DNA from: DATBDE01 sp036270095
GTDB taxonomy: Bacteria > Actinomycetota > Thermoleophilia > Solirubrobacterales > Solirubrobacteraceae
Length of the DNA: 28,995 bases
NCBI GenBank assembly: GCA_036270095.1
Contig: DATBDE010000071.1
Location: forward strand, 1 to 28,995
Reading direction: 5' to 3'
Shown here piece by piece: positions 21,172 to 28,041 of the stretch. Position numbers and translations under genes: made by a program. Within the stretch, counting starts at the first letter, position 1, and every line of letters starts with the position of its first letter. The notes under the pieces were generated by a model. It was not told the DNA's origin, did not search any database, and worked only from the letters and a program-made list of their open reading frames with translations.

Positions 21172-21612
21172 ATGGACATCGTCATCCGCGCGACCGTCGT
21201 CTTCTTCCTCGTCCTCGTGGTGACGCGCGTCGTGGGCAAGCGCGAGCTGGCCTCGCTCGAGCCTTTCGACCTGATCCTGCTCGTGGTCATCGGCGACCTC
21301 GTCCAGCAGGGCGTGACCCAGAGCGACTACTCGCTGACCGGCGCCTTCCTGGCCATCCTCACGATCACGATCCTCACCGTGGCGACGGCCTACATCGCCT
21401 TCCGGTTCCGCGCTCTGCGCCCGGTGCTCGACGGGGAGCCGGTCGTGCTGATCGAGAACGGGCGCATGCTCGAGCGCAACCTGCGGCGCGAGCGCCTGAC
21501 CGTCGAGGAGCTGATCGCCGAGGCCCGCCAGCAGTCGATCGCCTCGCTCGACGACGTCGACTGGGCGGTGCTGGAGACCACGGGCAAGATCAGCTTCCTT
21601 CAGTCCTCCTGA
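21172..21612 (+). CDS. YetF/DUF421 family membrane protein
   Basis: 146 residues. Three membrane helices in the first 75 residues (IRATVVFFLVLVVTRVVGKRE, the FDLILLVVIGDLVQQG segment and the IL/TI-rich helix) followed by the cytoplasmic DUF421 domain with LDGEPVVLIENGRML, ERLTVEELIAEARQQ and DVDWAVLETTGKISF. Complete for the short class. Family function is not well defined; YetF proteins have been linked to spore and envelope traits. Its 3' end overlaps the decayed O-methyltransferase by 13 nt. Confidence 0.92.
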   Translation: MDIVIRATVVFFLVLVVTRVVGKRELASLEPFDLILLVVIGDLVQQGVTQSDYSLTGAFLAILTITILTVATAYIAFRFRALRPVLDGEPVVLIENGRMLERNLRRERLTVEELIAEARQQSIASLDDVDWAVLETTGKISFLQSS

Positions 21613-22273
21613 CGCGGGCGGCACTCGAGGATGCTGAAGCGGGAGGGCAGCGCGATCGCGCGCTCGAGCGCGAAGCCGGCGGCGTCGAGCAGCTCCCCGT
21701 ACTCGTCCAGCGAGCGCTCGCGCGCTTCGGGGCCGGGGGCCCCGTCCGGGAGCACGAGCGCGACGACGAGCAGGCGGCCGTCGTCCGGCAGCGGGCGCGA
21801 GAGTGCGCCAGCAGCACGGCGGTGGCGAAGTGCCCGCGGCCGCCTCCGATGTCGAGCACCCGCTGGGCCGACCCGAAGTCGTAGCTGGCCACGGCCTCGG
21901 CGATGACGGCGAGCGAGAGCGCCGACATCGTGCCGTCGAAGGCGGCGCCGGCCTCGGGGTGGTCGCGCAGGTAGGTGAAGAAGTCCGCGCCGGAGGCGGC
22001 GTCGAAGGCGGCCTCGCCGGTCCGCACGGAGTCCTCGAGCTCGCCCCAGGCCAGGCAGGACTCGCCGCCGTGCTAGAGGGCGAGGTCGCGCAGCGACCCC
22101 GGCGTGCCGGACCGCAACTGCGCGCCCATCTCGGTCAGCGAGACCCAGTCGTCGGGGTCCAGCGTGACCAGCCCGAGTCCGGCAGGCGCGCCATCACGTG
22201 GGCCGATCTGGGCCGGGGCATAGCCATGCAGGATCCGGGCCAGGCGGGTGTCGGCCGGCTCGGTGTCGGTCAT
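21600..22273 (-). pseudogene. decayed O-methyltransferase (SAM-dependent, plant-type OMT family)
   Basis: Only about 224 codons remain of a family usually near 330-350. Start ATG at 22273 overlaps the tetR stop (ATGA). The N-terminus jumps from LARILHGYAPAQI to a late dimerisation segment GLGLVTLDPDDWVSLTEMG, so about 60 residues are lost. A TAG at 22073-22075 interrupts RDLAL-HGGES. The frame continues to the SAM-binding LDIGGGRGHFATAV, then breaks near 21800; the C-terminus LPDDGRLLVVALVLPDG to FSILECRPRQED resumes in another frame and stops at 21600. The region with the catalytic His is gone. Not functional. Confidence 0.85.
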
Positions 22274-22794
22274 GGCAGGCGCGCACGGAACGCGTCCAGG
22301 CCCTGCTTCCAGGCCGCGTCGAGGTCGGCGTCGGCGGGGAAGCGGCCGTTGAGCTCCAGGATGGTCAGCCCGTGCGCGAGGCCCCACAGGGCGCGAGCGA
22401 GGGCGGGGTCGCCGCCGGCCGCGACCAGCACGTGGGCGCTGGCGCGATCCTCGGCGCCGGGCACGAGCGCGTCGCGCTGCAGGGGGTGCTCCGTCATCAG
22501 CCGGTACAGATGCGGGTGCTCGGTGGCGAAGCGCCGATACGCCGCGGCGAACGCGCCGACCGGGTCGTCCTCGGCCTGTGCGGCCTCGAGCGCCGCGGCG
22601 AACTCCTCGAAGCCGGCCGAGATCACCGCGTTCTCGAGTGCCTGTTTGTCCGCCAGGTGCTTGTAGATCGAGGGCGCGCGGATCCCCAGGCGGTCGGCCA
22701 GCGCCCGCATCGACAGCCCGCTCGGCCCCGCGTCCTCGAGGACCTCGCGGGCCGAGGCCACGATCTCCTGCGCACGGGGGCTCAGTTCTGACAC
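22270..22794 (-). CDS. TetR-family transcriptional regulator
   Basis: A 174-residue repressor. The N-terminal helix-turn-helix is GLSMRALADRLGIRAPSIYKHLADKQAL (about residues 25-55). The C-terminal part (WGLAHGLTILELNGRFP) is of the TetR_C WHG-like class that binds small hydrophobic ligands. GTG at 22794 is preceded by AAGGA (22802-22806) at 7 nt. Its own promoter region holds two matching operators, so it most likely represses itself and the divergent metallo-beta-lactamase-fold gene. Downstream it is coupled to the decayed O-methyltransferase. Confidence 0.93.
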   Translation of the reverse strand: MSELSPRAQEIVASAREVLEDAGPSGLSMRALADRLGIRAPSIYKHLADKQALENAVISAGFEEFAAALEAAQAEDDPVGAFAAAYRRFATEHPHLYRLMTEHPLQRDALVPGAEDRASAHVLVAAGGDPALARALWGLAHGLTILELNGRFPADADLDAAWKQGLDAFRARLP

Positions 22795-22804
22795 GCGCCT
22801 GTCC

Positions 22805-22832
22805 TTGACAGGCTAACGATGTTAGCTAGACT
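22805..22832 (+). promoter_or_regulatory. promoter of the metallo-beta-lactamase-fold gene
   Basis: TTGACA (22805-22810), 16-nt spacer, TAGACT (22827-22832): a near-consensus housekeeping promoter. Operator 1 fills the spacer. Expected start is about 22839-22840, giving a leader of about 32 nt with the ribosome binding site AGGAG (22862-22866) 5 nt before ATG 22872. Confidence 0.8.
22812..22826. promoter_or_regulatory. TetR operator 1
   Basis: GCTAACGATGTTAGC, a perfect 6-3-6 palindrome lying exactly between the -35 and -10 hexamers. It also overlaps the reverse-strand TAGCCT (22810-22815), a possible tetR -10. Confidence 0.85.
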
Positions 22833-22833
22833 G

Positions 22834-22848
22834 GCTAACACTGTTCGC
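22834..22848. promoter_or_regulatory. TetR operator 2
   Basis: GCTAACACTGTTCGC, the same 6-3-6 layout with one mismatched position in the arm pairing. It begins 22 bp after operator 1 (about two helical turns) and covers the expected transcription start. Confidence 0.75.
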
Positions 22849-22871
22849 CACAGTCAAGCACAGGAGCCCCG

Positions 22872-23582
22872 ATGAAGACCGTCACCGTCACGCCGAACCT
22901 GACCCAGCTCACCCGCTTCCGCTTCGTCAATGCCTTCCTCGTGCGCGAGGACGACGGCTTCACGCTCGTCGACACCACGACGGGCGGGGCGGCCGGCGCA
23001 CTCATCGCGGCCGCTGAGACGGCGGGCGCGCCGATCCGCCGCATCGCGCTGACCCACGGCCACGGCGACCACGTCGGCGCGCTCGACGCGCTGCGCCGGC
23101 GGCTGGGCAACGAGGTCCAGGTCCTCATGCCCGAGCTCGACGCGCGCATCCTCGCGGGCGAGACCGTGGTCGAGGGCAAGCTGCCGGGCAGCTGGCCCAA
23201 GGTCGCGACCGTGCCCGACGTGCGCCTCCAGGGTGGCGAGCGCATCGGCAGCCTCGAGGTTGTGCCCAGCCCGGGCCACAGCCCCGGCCACGTCGCCTTC
23301 CGCGACAGCCGCGACGGCACGCTGATCGCCGGCGACGTCTTCACCTCCTACGGCCGCGTCAACGCGACCAGCCACCTCTACCTGCGCTTCCCGTTCGCCT
23401 ACTTCCCGACCTGGGACCGGGCCGAGGACCTCGCGTCGGCCGGGGCGCTGCGCGCGCTCGAGCCCGCCCTGCTTGCCGTTGGCCACGGGCCCGCTGTCCC
23501 CGCCCCCGGCGCGGCCATGGACGCGGCCATCGCCCGCGCGGAGCGCGCCGCGGGCCCGACCCCGGCGCAGGCCCGGGGCTGA
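22872..23582 (+). CDS. metallo-beta-lactamase-fold hydrolase
   Basis: A 236-residue enzyme of the MBL superfamily. The metal motif THGHGDH is at residues 61-67, with PGHSPGHVAF and IAGDVFTSYG supplying the third histidine and the bridging Asp, and GHGPAVP at the C-terminus the last histidine. No signal peptide, so a cytoplasmic hydrolase (lactonase, glyoxalase II-like or similar), not a secreted lactamase. Under the double operator of the divergent TetR regulator, which suggests an inducible role against the TetR ligand. Confidence 0.93.
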   Translation: MKTVTVTPNLTQLTRFRFVNAFLVREDDGFTLVDTTTGGAAGALIAAAETAGAPIRRIALTHGHGDHVGALDALRRRLGNEVQVLMPELDARILAGETVVEGKLPGSWPKVATVPDVRLQGGERIGSLEVVPSPGHSPGHVAFRDSRDGTLIAGDVFTSYGRVNATSHLYLRFPFAYFPTWDRAEDLASAGALRALEPALLAVGHGPAVPAPGAAMDAAIARAERAAGPTPAQARG

Positions 23583-23592
23583 TACTGCCTGC

Positions 23593-24411
23593 GTGAAGCT
23601 CGTCGCCGTCGAAGCGCGGATCTCTGAGCAAACGCCGCGCGACGTGCGCGGGGTACGCGCGCTCGCGCAGGCGCTGGCGCCTCCGCAGGCCACGCGGATC
23701 GAAGGCCGCAGCGGGCCGTTCGGTGACACGCCGTGGGCCGAGGACCTCGAGGCCTCGCGCGGCGTCCTGGAGCGCGCCGGGGCCGAGCTTTCCGACGCGG
23801 TGGGCGCGGGGCCACCGTGCGTGACGCTGGCCCCGGACTGCGCGCTCGGCCTGGCCACGCTGCCCACGGTCGCGCGGGCCGCCCCGAACGCACGGATCCT
23901 CTGGCTCGACGCCCACGCCGACTTCGACACGCCGCAGACCAGCACGACCGGCTTCCTGGGCTGCATGAGCCTGGCCGGCGCGTGCGGGCGCTGGGACAGC
24001 GGCCTCGGCACCGTGGCCGAGGACCGCGTGGTGCTGTGCGGCGTGCGCGGCGACCCCGGCGACTTCGACCACGCCGGTCAGCTTGAAGCCGAAACCGGCG
24101 GGCTGACCATGCTCCCGGTCGCGGGGGCGCCAGGGGTCCCCGCCGCCCTGGGCGACGCGCCGGTCTACATCCACCTCGACCCCGACGTGCTCGACCCCAG
24201 CGTCAACCCGGTCCCCTACGGGCGCCCGGAGGGCATGAGCGCCGCCGCGCTGCTCGACGTCCTCGCGGCCGTGGCCGCGCGCGGGCCGGTGCTCGGCGTC
24301 GAGGTCACGGCCTTCCACAGCGACGACGACGAGCGCGTGCGCGCCCGCGTTGCCGGCCTGCTGGTGGATGCGCTGGGTGCGCTGCGTTTGGACGCGCCCG
24401 CCGGCCGGTAG
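23593..24411 (+). CDS. arginase/ureohydrolase-family protein
   Basis: A 272-residue ureohydrolase fold protein. Metal-site segments WLDAHADFDTP (Asp106, His108, Asp110) and IHLDPDVLDPS (Asp-X-Asp) are intact. Two normal positions differ: the first motif GGDH is replaced by APDC (80-83), and the G-N-x-H-G-M segment reads TTGFLGCMSLA without the His. Either a divergent member with a different metal arrangement or substrate, or a non-arginase ureohydrolase. GTG at 23593 is 6 nt after GATACT, near the leaderless pattern. Ten nt after the metallo-hydrolase stop, so likely co-transcribed. Confidence 0.85.
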   Translation: MKLVAVEARISEQTPRDVRGVRALAQALAPPQATRIEGRSGPFGDTPWAEDLEASRGVLERAGAELSDAVGAGPPCVTLAPDCALGLATLPTVARAAPNARILWLDAHADFDTPQTSTTGFLGCMSLAGACGRWDSGLGTVAEDRVVLCGVRGDPGDFDHAGQLEAETGGLTMLPVAGAPGVPAALGDAPVYIHLDPDVLDPSVNPVPYGRPEGMSAAALLDVLAAVAARGPVLGVEVTAFHSDDDERVRARVAGLLVDALGALRLDAPAGR

Positions 24412-24420
24412 CAGTAGGAC

Positions 24421-24843
24421 ATGCCCGACTTGCACGTCACCCAGGTGGCGACCGTAATGGTCCCCGTCACCGACCAGGACCGGGCGCTGGCGTTCTTCGT
24501 CGACGCTCTCGGCTTCGAGAAACGCGCCGACTTCGAGTACGCCGACGGCGAGCGCTGGGTCGAGGTGGCCCCGCCCGGCGCCGCCAGCCAGGTCACCCTC
24601 GTGCAGGCCCGGGACGGCCGGGCCGCCGGTATCGAGACGGGCCTGTCGTTCAACAGCACCGACGTCGAGGCCGACCACGCCGCCCTGCGCGCGCGCGGCG
24701 TCGACGTCGACGGGGCGATCCTGGGCCAGGACGACCCGCCCGTGCCGTGGGCCGGCGGCGTCCTGGCCGGCATCCCGCCGATGTTCCTCGTCCGCGACCC
24801 GGACGGGAACTCGTTCCTCATCGTCGCGACCGACGAGGACTAA
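24421..24843 (+). CDS. VOC-family (glyoxalase/dioxygenase-like) protein
   Basis: A 140-residue vicinal-oxygen-chelate protein with two beta-alpha-beta-beta-beta modules: PVTDQDRALAFFVDALGFEKR begins the first and FNSTDVEADHAALRARGVDVD the second, ending in FLVRDPDGNSFLIVA, the typical metal-side Glu/Asp region. Single-module-pair size is normal. It is nine nt after the ureohydrolase stop and probably in the same unit. Its TAA overlaps the convergent stop of the Vps62-like gene by 4 nt. Substrate unknown; could be lyase, dioxygenase or antibiotic-binding type. Confidence 0.93.
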   Translation: MPDLHVTQVATVMVPVTDQDRALAFFVDALGFEKRADFEYADGERWVEVAPPGAASQVTLVQARDGRAAGIETGLSFNSTDVEADHAALRARGVDVDGAILGQDDPPVPWAGGVLAGIPPMFLVRDPDGNSFLIVATDED

Positions 24844-26819
24844 GCCTCGCCGGGCTGGGCGGCGCCCGGCTGCGGCGCGGGCCGCGGCTTTGGGCGGCGC
24901 CGGAACCAGCGCCGGCGCGGCCTGCCCGCCGCCTCGGCCTCCGCCGCCTCCTCCTTGCGGGCGATGAGGTCGAAGTACAGGAGCGTGCGCCCGATCGCCT
25001 CGAAGGGCACGAGCAGCATGTAGACGAGCGCGGTGATCACGTTGACCCAGGACAGCGAGACGTTGCGGAAGATGAGCACGAACCCGAGGACCGGCCCGGT
25101 CGCGATCGTCAGGAGGGTGAGGAACCCGGTGGTCCCGAACGTTCGCCACCAGTGGTGGCGAACGAGCTTGTTGCTCCCCTTCAGGGCCTCGCGGATCCCC
25201 TTGTCCTCGAAGACGATCTGCTGCTGCGCGAGCTGCCACGCGAAGTACTTCCAGATCGCGAACGGGATGCCGATGACCGTCACCGCCATCAGGAACTGCA
25301 GCACGGTGGCCCAGATGTAGGCGCCGATCAGGCGCCACACCCGCCGCAGCGTCAGCTGCCACGCCCCGGCGGCGCTGGGCTGCTCGCCGCGGTCGAGCAG
25401 GCACAGCGCCGCGACCGCGGTGGCCCCGACGAGTGCGAACCCAATCGGCCGCAGCGTGCCGGAGATGGTGAAGGAGAGGTCGAAGCGCGCGCCGCCGATC
25501 GCGAAGGCCGGGTGCACGCTCTGGGTCCCGGCGATGTCGCCGTAGACCGTCTGCGCGAGCTGGATCGCGCCGATGATCGGGATCGCGGTCAGCGCGATGG
25601 GGAAGAACGCGCGCCAGTAGCGCCCGTAGAGCTGGCGCGCGCAGCGGATGAGTTGGCCGAAGGCGCGCTTGCGGCGCAGCTGGTCGGGGTCGACCGGGCG
25701 CCAGCGGGTCAGGACCACGGGGAGGATGCAGAGCAGGATCAGGAAGGCGACGATGCCGATCACGCCGAGCGGCGACCGCGACTCCGCGTTGACGAACAGC
25801 GACACGGTCGCGACGGCGCCGCAGAACGCCTTGGCTCCGACCGACCCGAACACCCCGCCGCCCGGCAGCCTGGGGCTCGCCAGGCGGGCGGTGTCCATCC
25901 AGCGGAAGGGCTCGAACCACACACGCTTCGTGTTCGGGCCCTGGGGGCCGTTGTTGTAGCCCTTCTCCTTCTGGCCCCAGTGCCCGTCGTAGGTCAGCCA
26001 CTGGTCGGGGCCGCCCTCGACGGGGTTGGTGGGGACGAGCTCGGGCCGGGGCACGATCCGCCGCAGCGGCTCGGTGGTGTTGTCGCAGCCCAGCCCGGCG
26101 CCGCCCTGCCCGGTCTGGAGCCAGACCGCCGAGCTGAAGAAGGTGGCGTGCGAGCCCGCGGCCGGATAGACGATCGGGTGGGTCCCCTCCTTCTGGACGC
26201 GCTCGTCGTCCCAGTCGGCCGTCTCGCCGCCGCCGTGCTGGAACAGGCCGATCTGGTCCGGGCCGTTCCGCAACGCCGCCTGCGGCGTCGTGCCGTCGAA
26301 GGTGATCTGCATGCCCTCCCAGTCGCCCTCGTGCACGTCGTTGAACTGGTTGAAGTACCAGAAGAACCAGTACTGGACGACGAGGCCGTTCGTGCCCGCC
26401 TCGCCGGCCAGCCGGGCGTACGTGACCGCCGGCGCCTTGCCCGCCTTCTTGAGCGCGGCGAAGTCCCGCGCGTAGGAGCAGTCGGTCGTGATCGGGTCGC
26501 CGGGAAGGTTGAGGTAGTAGGTGTCGTCAAGGCCGGCGATCCGGGCCGCGGTGGGGCCGTGGGTGATGACGCGGTTCTTCTTGCCCTCGATCTGCTCAAG
26601 CACGATCCGGGGATTGCCGAGCACCGTGTTCACCGTGGTCGGCTCGTACTGCTCCTCGCTCTCGTCGCAGGGTGGGTTCTCCTGCTTGCGGACCTCGAGG
26701 ATGGGCGCGTAGCGGGCGACGAGCTGCTGCGCCGGGGTCGGCGCCGCCTGCGCGGGCTGCGCCGCGGCGAACAGCGGAAGCAGGGTCAGCAACAGGCAAG
26801 CGAAGCGCGCGCGCCGCAA
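24840..26819 (-). CDS. Vps62-like exported domain fused to a polytopic membrane domain
   Basis: A 659-residue protein, not assigned to a studied gene. A signal peptide (RRARFACLLLTLLPLFAAAQPAQA) is followed by a Vps62-like region (about 30-330) with LVARYAPILEV, FFWYFNQFNDVHEGDWEGMQ near residue 160 and PAAGSHATFFSS. A membrane helix near 350-372 leads to a C-terminal domain with at least five more helices (about 405-630), including SLSWVNVITALVYMLLVPFEAIGR, and a basic/proline tail. The TTG at 26819 is chosen because it is at the head of the signal peptide and the -10 TACACT ends 6 nt before it; longer starts at 26993 would add a non-matching stretch. Confidence 0.78.
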   Translation of the reverse strand: MRRARFACLLLTLLPLFAAAQPAQAAPTPAQQLVARYAPILEVRKQENPPCDESEEQYEPTTVNTVLGNPRIVLEQIEGKKNRVITHGPTAARIAGLDDTYYLNLPGDPITTDCSYARDFAALKKAGKAPAVTYARLAGEAGTNGLVVQYWFFWYFNQFNDVHEGDWEGMQITFDGTTPQAALRNGPDQIGLFQHGGGETADWDDERVQKEGTHPIVYPAAGSHATFFSSAVWLQTGQGGAGLGCDNTTEPLRRIVPRPELVPTNPVEGGPDQWLTYDGHWGQKEKGYNNGPQGPNTKRVWFEPFRWMDTARLASPRLPGGGVFGSVGAKAFCGAVATVSLFVNAESRSPLGVIGIVAFLILLCILPVVLTRWRPVDPDQLRRKRAFGQLIRCARQLYGRYWRAFFPIALTAIPIIGAIQLAQTVYGDIAGTQSVHPAFAIGGARFDLSFTISGTLRPIGFALVGATAVAALCLLDRGEQPSAAGAWQLTLRRVWRLIGAYIWATVLQFLMAVTVIGIPFAIWKYFAWQLAQQQIVFEDKGIREALKGSNKLVRHHWWRTFGTTGFLTLLTIATGPVLGFVLIFRNVSLSWVNVITALVYMLLVPFEAIGRTLLYFDLIARKEEAAEAEAAGRPRRRWFRRRPKPRPAPQPGAAQPGEA

Positions 26820-26825
26820 GGCGCG

Positions 26826-26831
26826 AGTGTA
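26826..26831 (-). promoter_or_regulatory. -10 element (TACACT) of the Vps62-like gene, leaderless
   Basis: On the minus strand TACACT fits TANNNT and ends 6 nt before the TTG at 26819. It supports the TTG start over the longer frame. No clear -35. Confidence 0.55.
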
Positions 26832-26930
26832 TTCGGCGAACCCGCGGATCCGGGTCGGCCAGGAGGCTGCGCCGCGGGGCCCCCGGCGCCGCGTTCCACA
26901 CCGGGCCGCGACGATCGCCTGTGAAGAGCC

Positions 26931-28041
26931 GGTGAAGCGGGGCGTCGCGACCCTGGGGTCCGACGGAAACAACGACACGGCGCCCAGCACCACGGCCGGC
27001 GTCGCCTTTCCCCTTCACGTGCTCGCCATCAACGCCATGGGCGTGCACCTGCTCGACTACCTGCAGTTGGAGTTCGGCCACGATCTGGCATCAGCCCGCG
27101 AGCTGGCCGCCGAGATCCACCAATACATCGACGAGGCCCAGCTGTATCGCATCGATCACTTCCTGGGGAACATGGGTCTCGGGGAGATCCTCTACCTCCG
27201 GTTCGCCAACGCGATGTTCGAGCCGATCTGGAATCGGCACTACGTCGAGAGCGTGCAGATCACGATGGCCGAAAGCTTCGGGGTGGAGGATCGCGGCCAC
27301 TTCTACGATCCCATCGGGGCGCTGCGGGATGTCGTCGTCAACCACCTGATGCAGGTGGTCGCGGCCGCTGCGATGGAAGTGCCGGCAGCCGGCGACGCGA
27401 ACACCCTCAAGAACGCGCTGTCCTCGGTCTTCCGGGCGATGCCCGAGGCCGAGCCGGCCCACTACGTGCGCGGGCAGTACGAGGGCTACCGAACGATCGA
27501 GGGCGTCGCCGATGACTCGACCACCGAGACCTACGCGGCGCTCCGGCTCGAGATCGACAACTGGCGGTGGTCTGGAGTTCCCTTCTTCATCCGCACCGGC
27601 AGGCGCCTGCCGGTCACGCAGACCGAGTTGCGGGTCGTGTTCAGGCGGCCCCCGAGGCTGGGGTTCGTGGGCTGGCCGCGGCCCCCCGAGCCCGGCCAGC
27701 TGGCCGTCAAGCTCGATCCGTCGACCGGCGTCCGGATGCTCGTCGACGCGCAGCGCCACGAGACGGTCGAGCCGGAGCAGATCACGATGGACATGGAGTT
27801 CGCGCAGGAGGGAGGCGAGGGGCCGACGCCGTACGAGGTCCTGCTCCACGCAGCGCTGGTGGGCGACGCCAAGCGGTTCACGCGACAGGACTCCGTCGAG
27901 CAGTGCTGGCGGGTGATGCAGCCGCTGCTCGACAGCCCGCCGCCGGTGCAGGAATACGCGACGGGGTCGTGGGGTCCGGAGGCCGGCGACCAGGTCCTGG
28001 CCGGCTACGGACGCTGGCACGACCCGTGGGTGGCGTCATGA
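26931..28041 (+). pseudogene. zwf: N-terminally truncated glucose-6-phosphate dehydrogenase joined to a cyclase fragment
   Basis: From about 27073 the frame is the C-terminal 322 residues of G6PD: FGHDLASARELAAEIHQ, YRIDHFLGNMG, EDRGHFYDPIGALRDVV and NWRWSGVPFFIRTG. The whole NADP-binding N-terminus (about 170 residues, including the EKPFG lysine) is missing, and the active-site lysine of RIDHFLGK is Asn here. The first about 47 codons instead match the C-terminus of a cyclase/kynurenine-formamidase-type protein (RGVATLGSDGNND ... VAFPLHVLAINAMG). GTG at 26931 is an arbitrary start. Ends in an ATGA overlap with the GH15 gene. Cannot be an active G6PD. Confidence 0.75.
26935..27072 (+). other. 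fragment of a cyclase-family (PF04199-like) gene
   Basis: Encodes GVATLGSDGNNDTAPS and AFPLHVLAINAMGVHLLDYL, which resemble residues near the end of cyclase-family proteins (metal-dependent hydrolases of the kynurenine formamidase type). Both sides are cut: the left near the Vps62-like promoter, the right at the G6PD junction (about 27072). A relic of recombination. Confidence 0.5.

Noticed and set aside
21631..22808. Plus-strand frames across the O-methyltransferase relic and tetR
   Set aside because: Arg/Ala/Ser-rich shadows; the minus strand carries recognisable methyltransferase and TetR motifs.
23359..26001. An 880-codon minus-strand frame
   Set aside because: Antisense to the ureohydrolase and VOC genes and out of frame with the Vps62-like gene; no recognisable domain.
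26827..26930. Upstream extension of the G6PD frame to GTG 26827
   Set aside because: The added residues match nothing and run through the promoter of the divergent Vps62-like gene.
26820..26993. Longer start (26993) for the Vps62-like gene
   Set aside because: It would put 58 unrelated residues before a textbook signal peptide; the TTG at 26819 has a -10 hexamer at the right distance.
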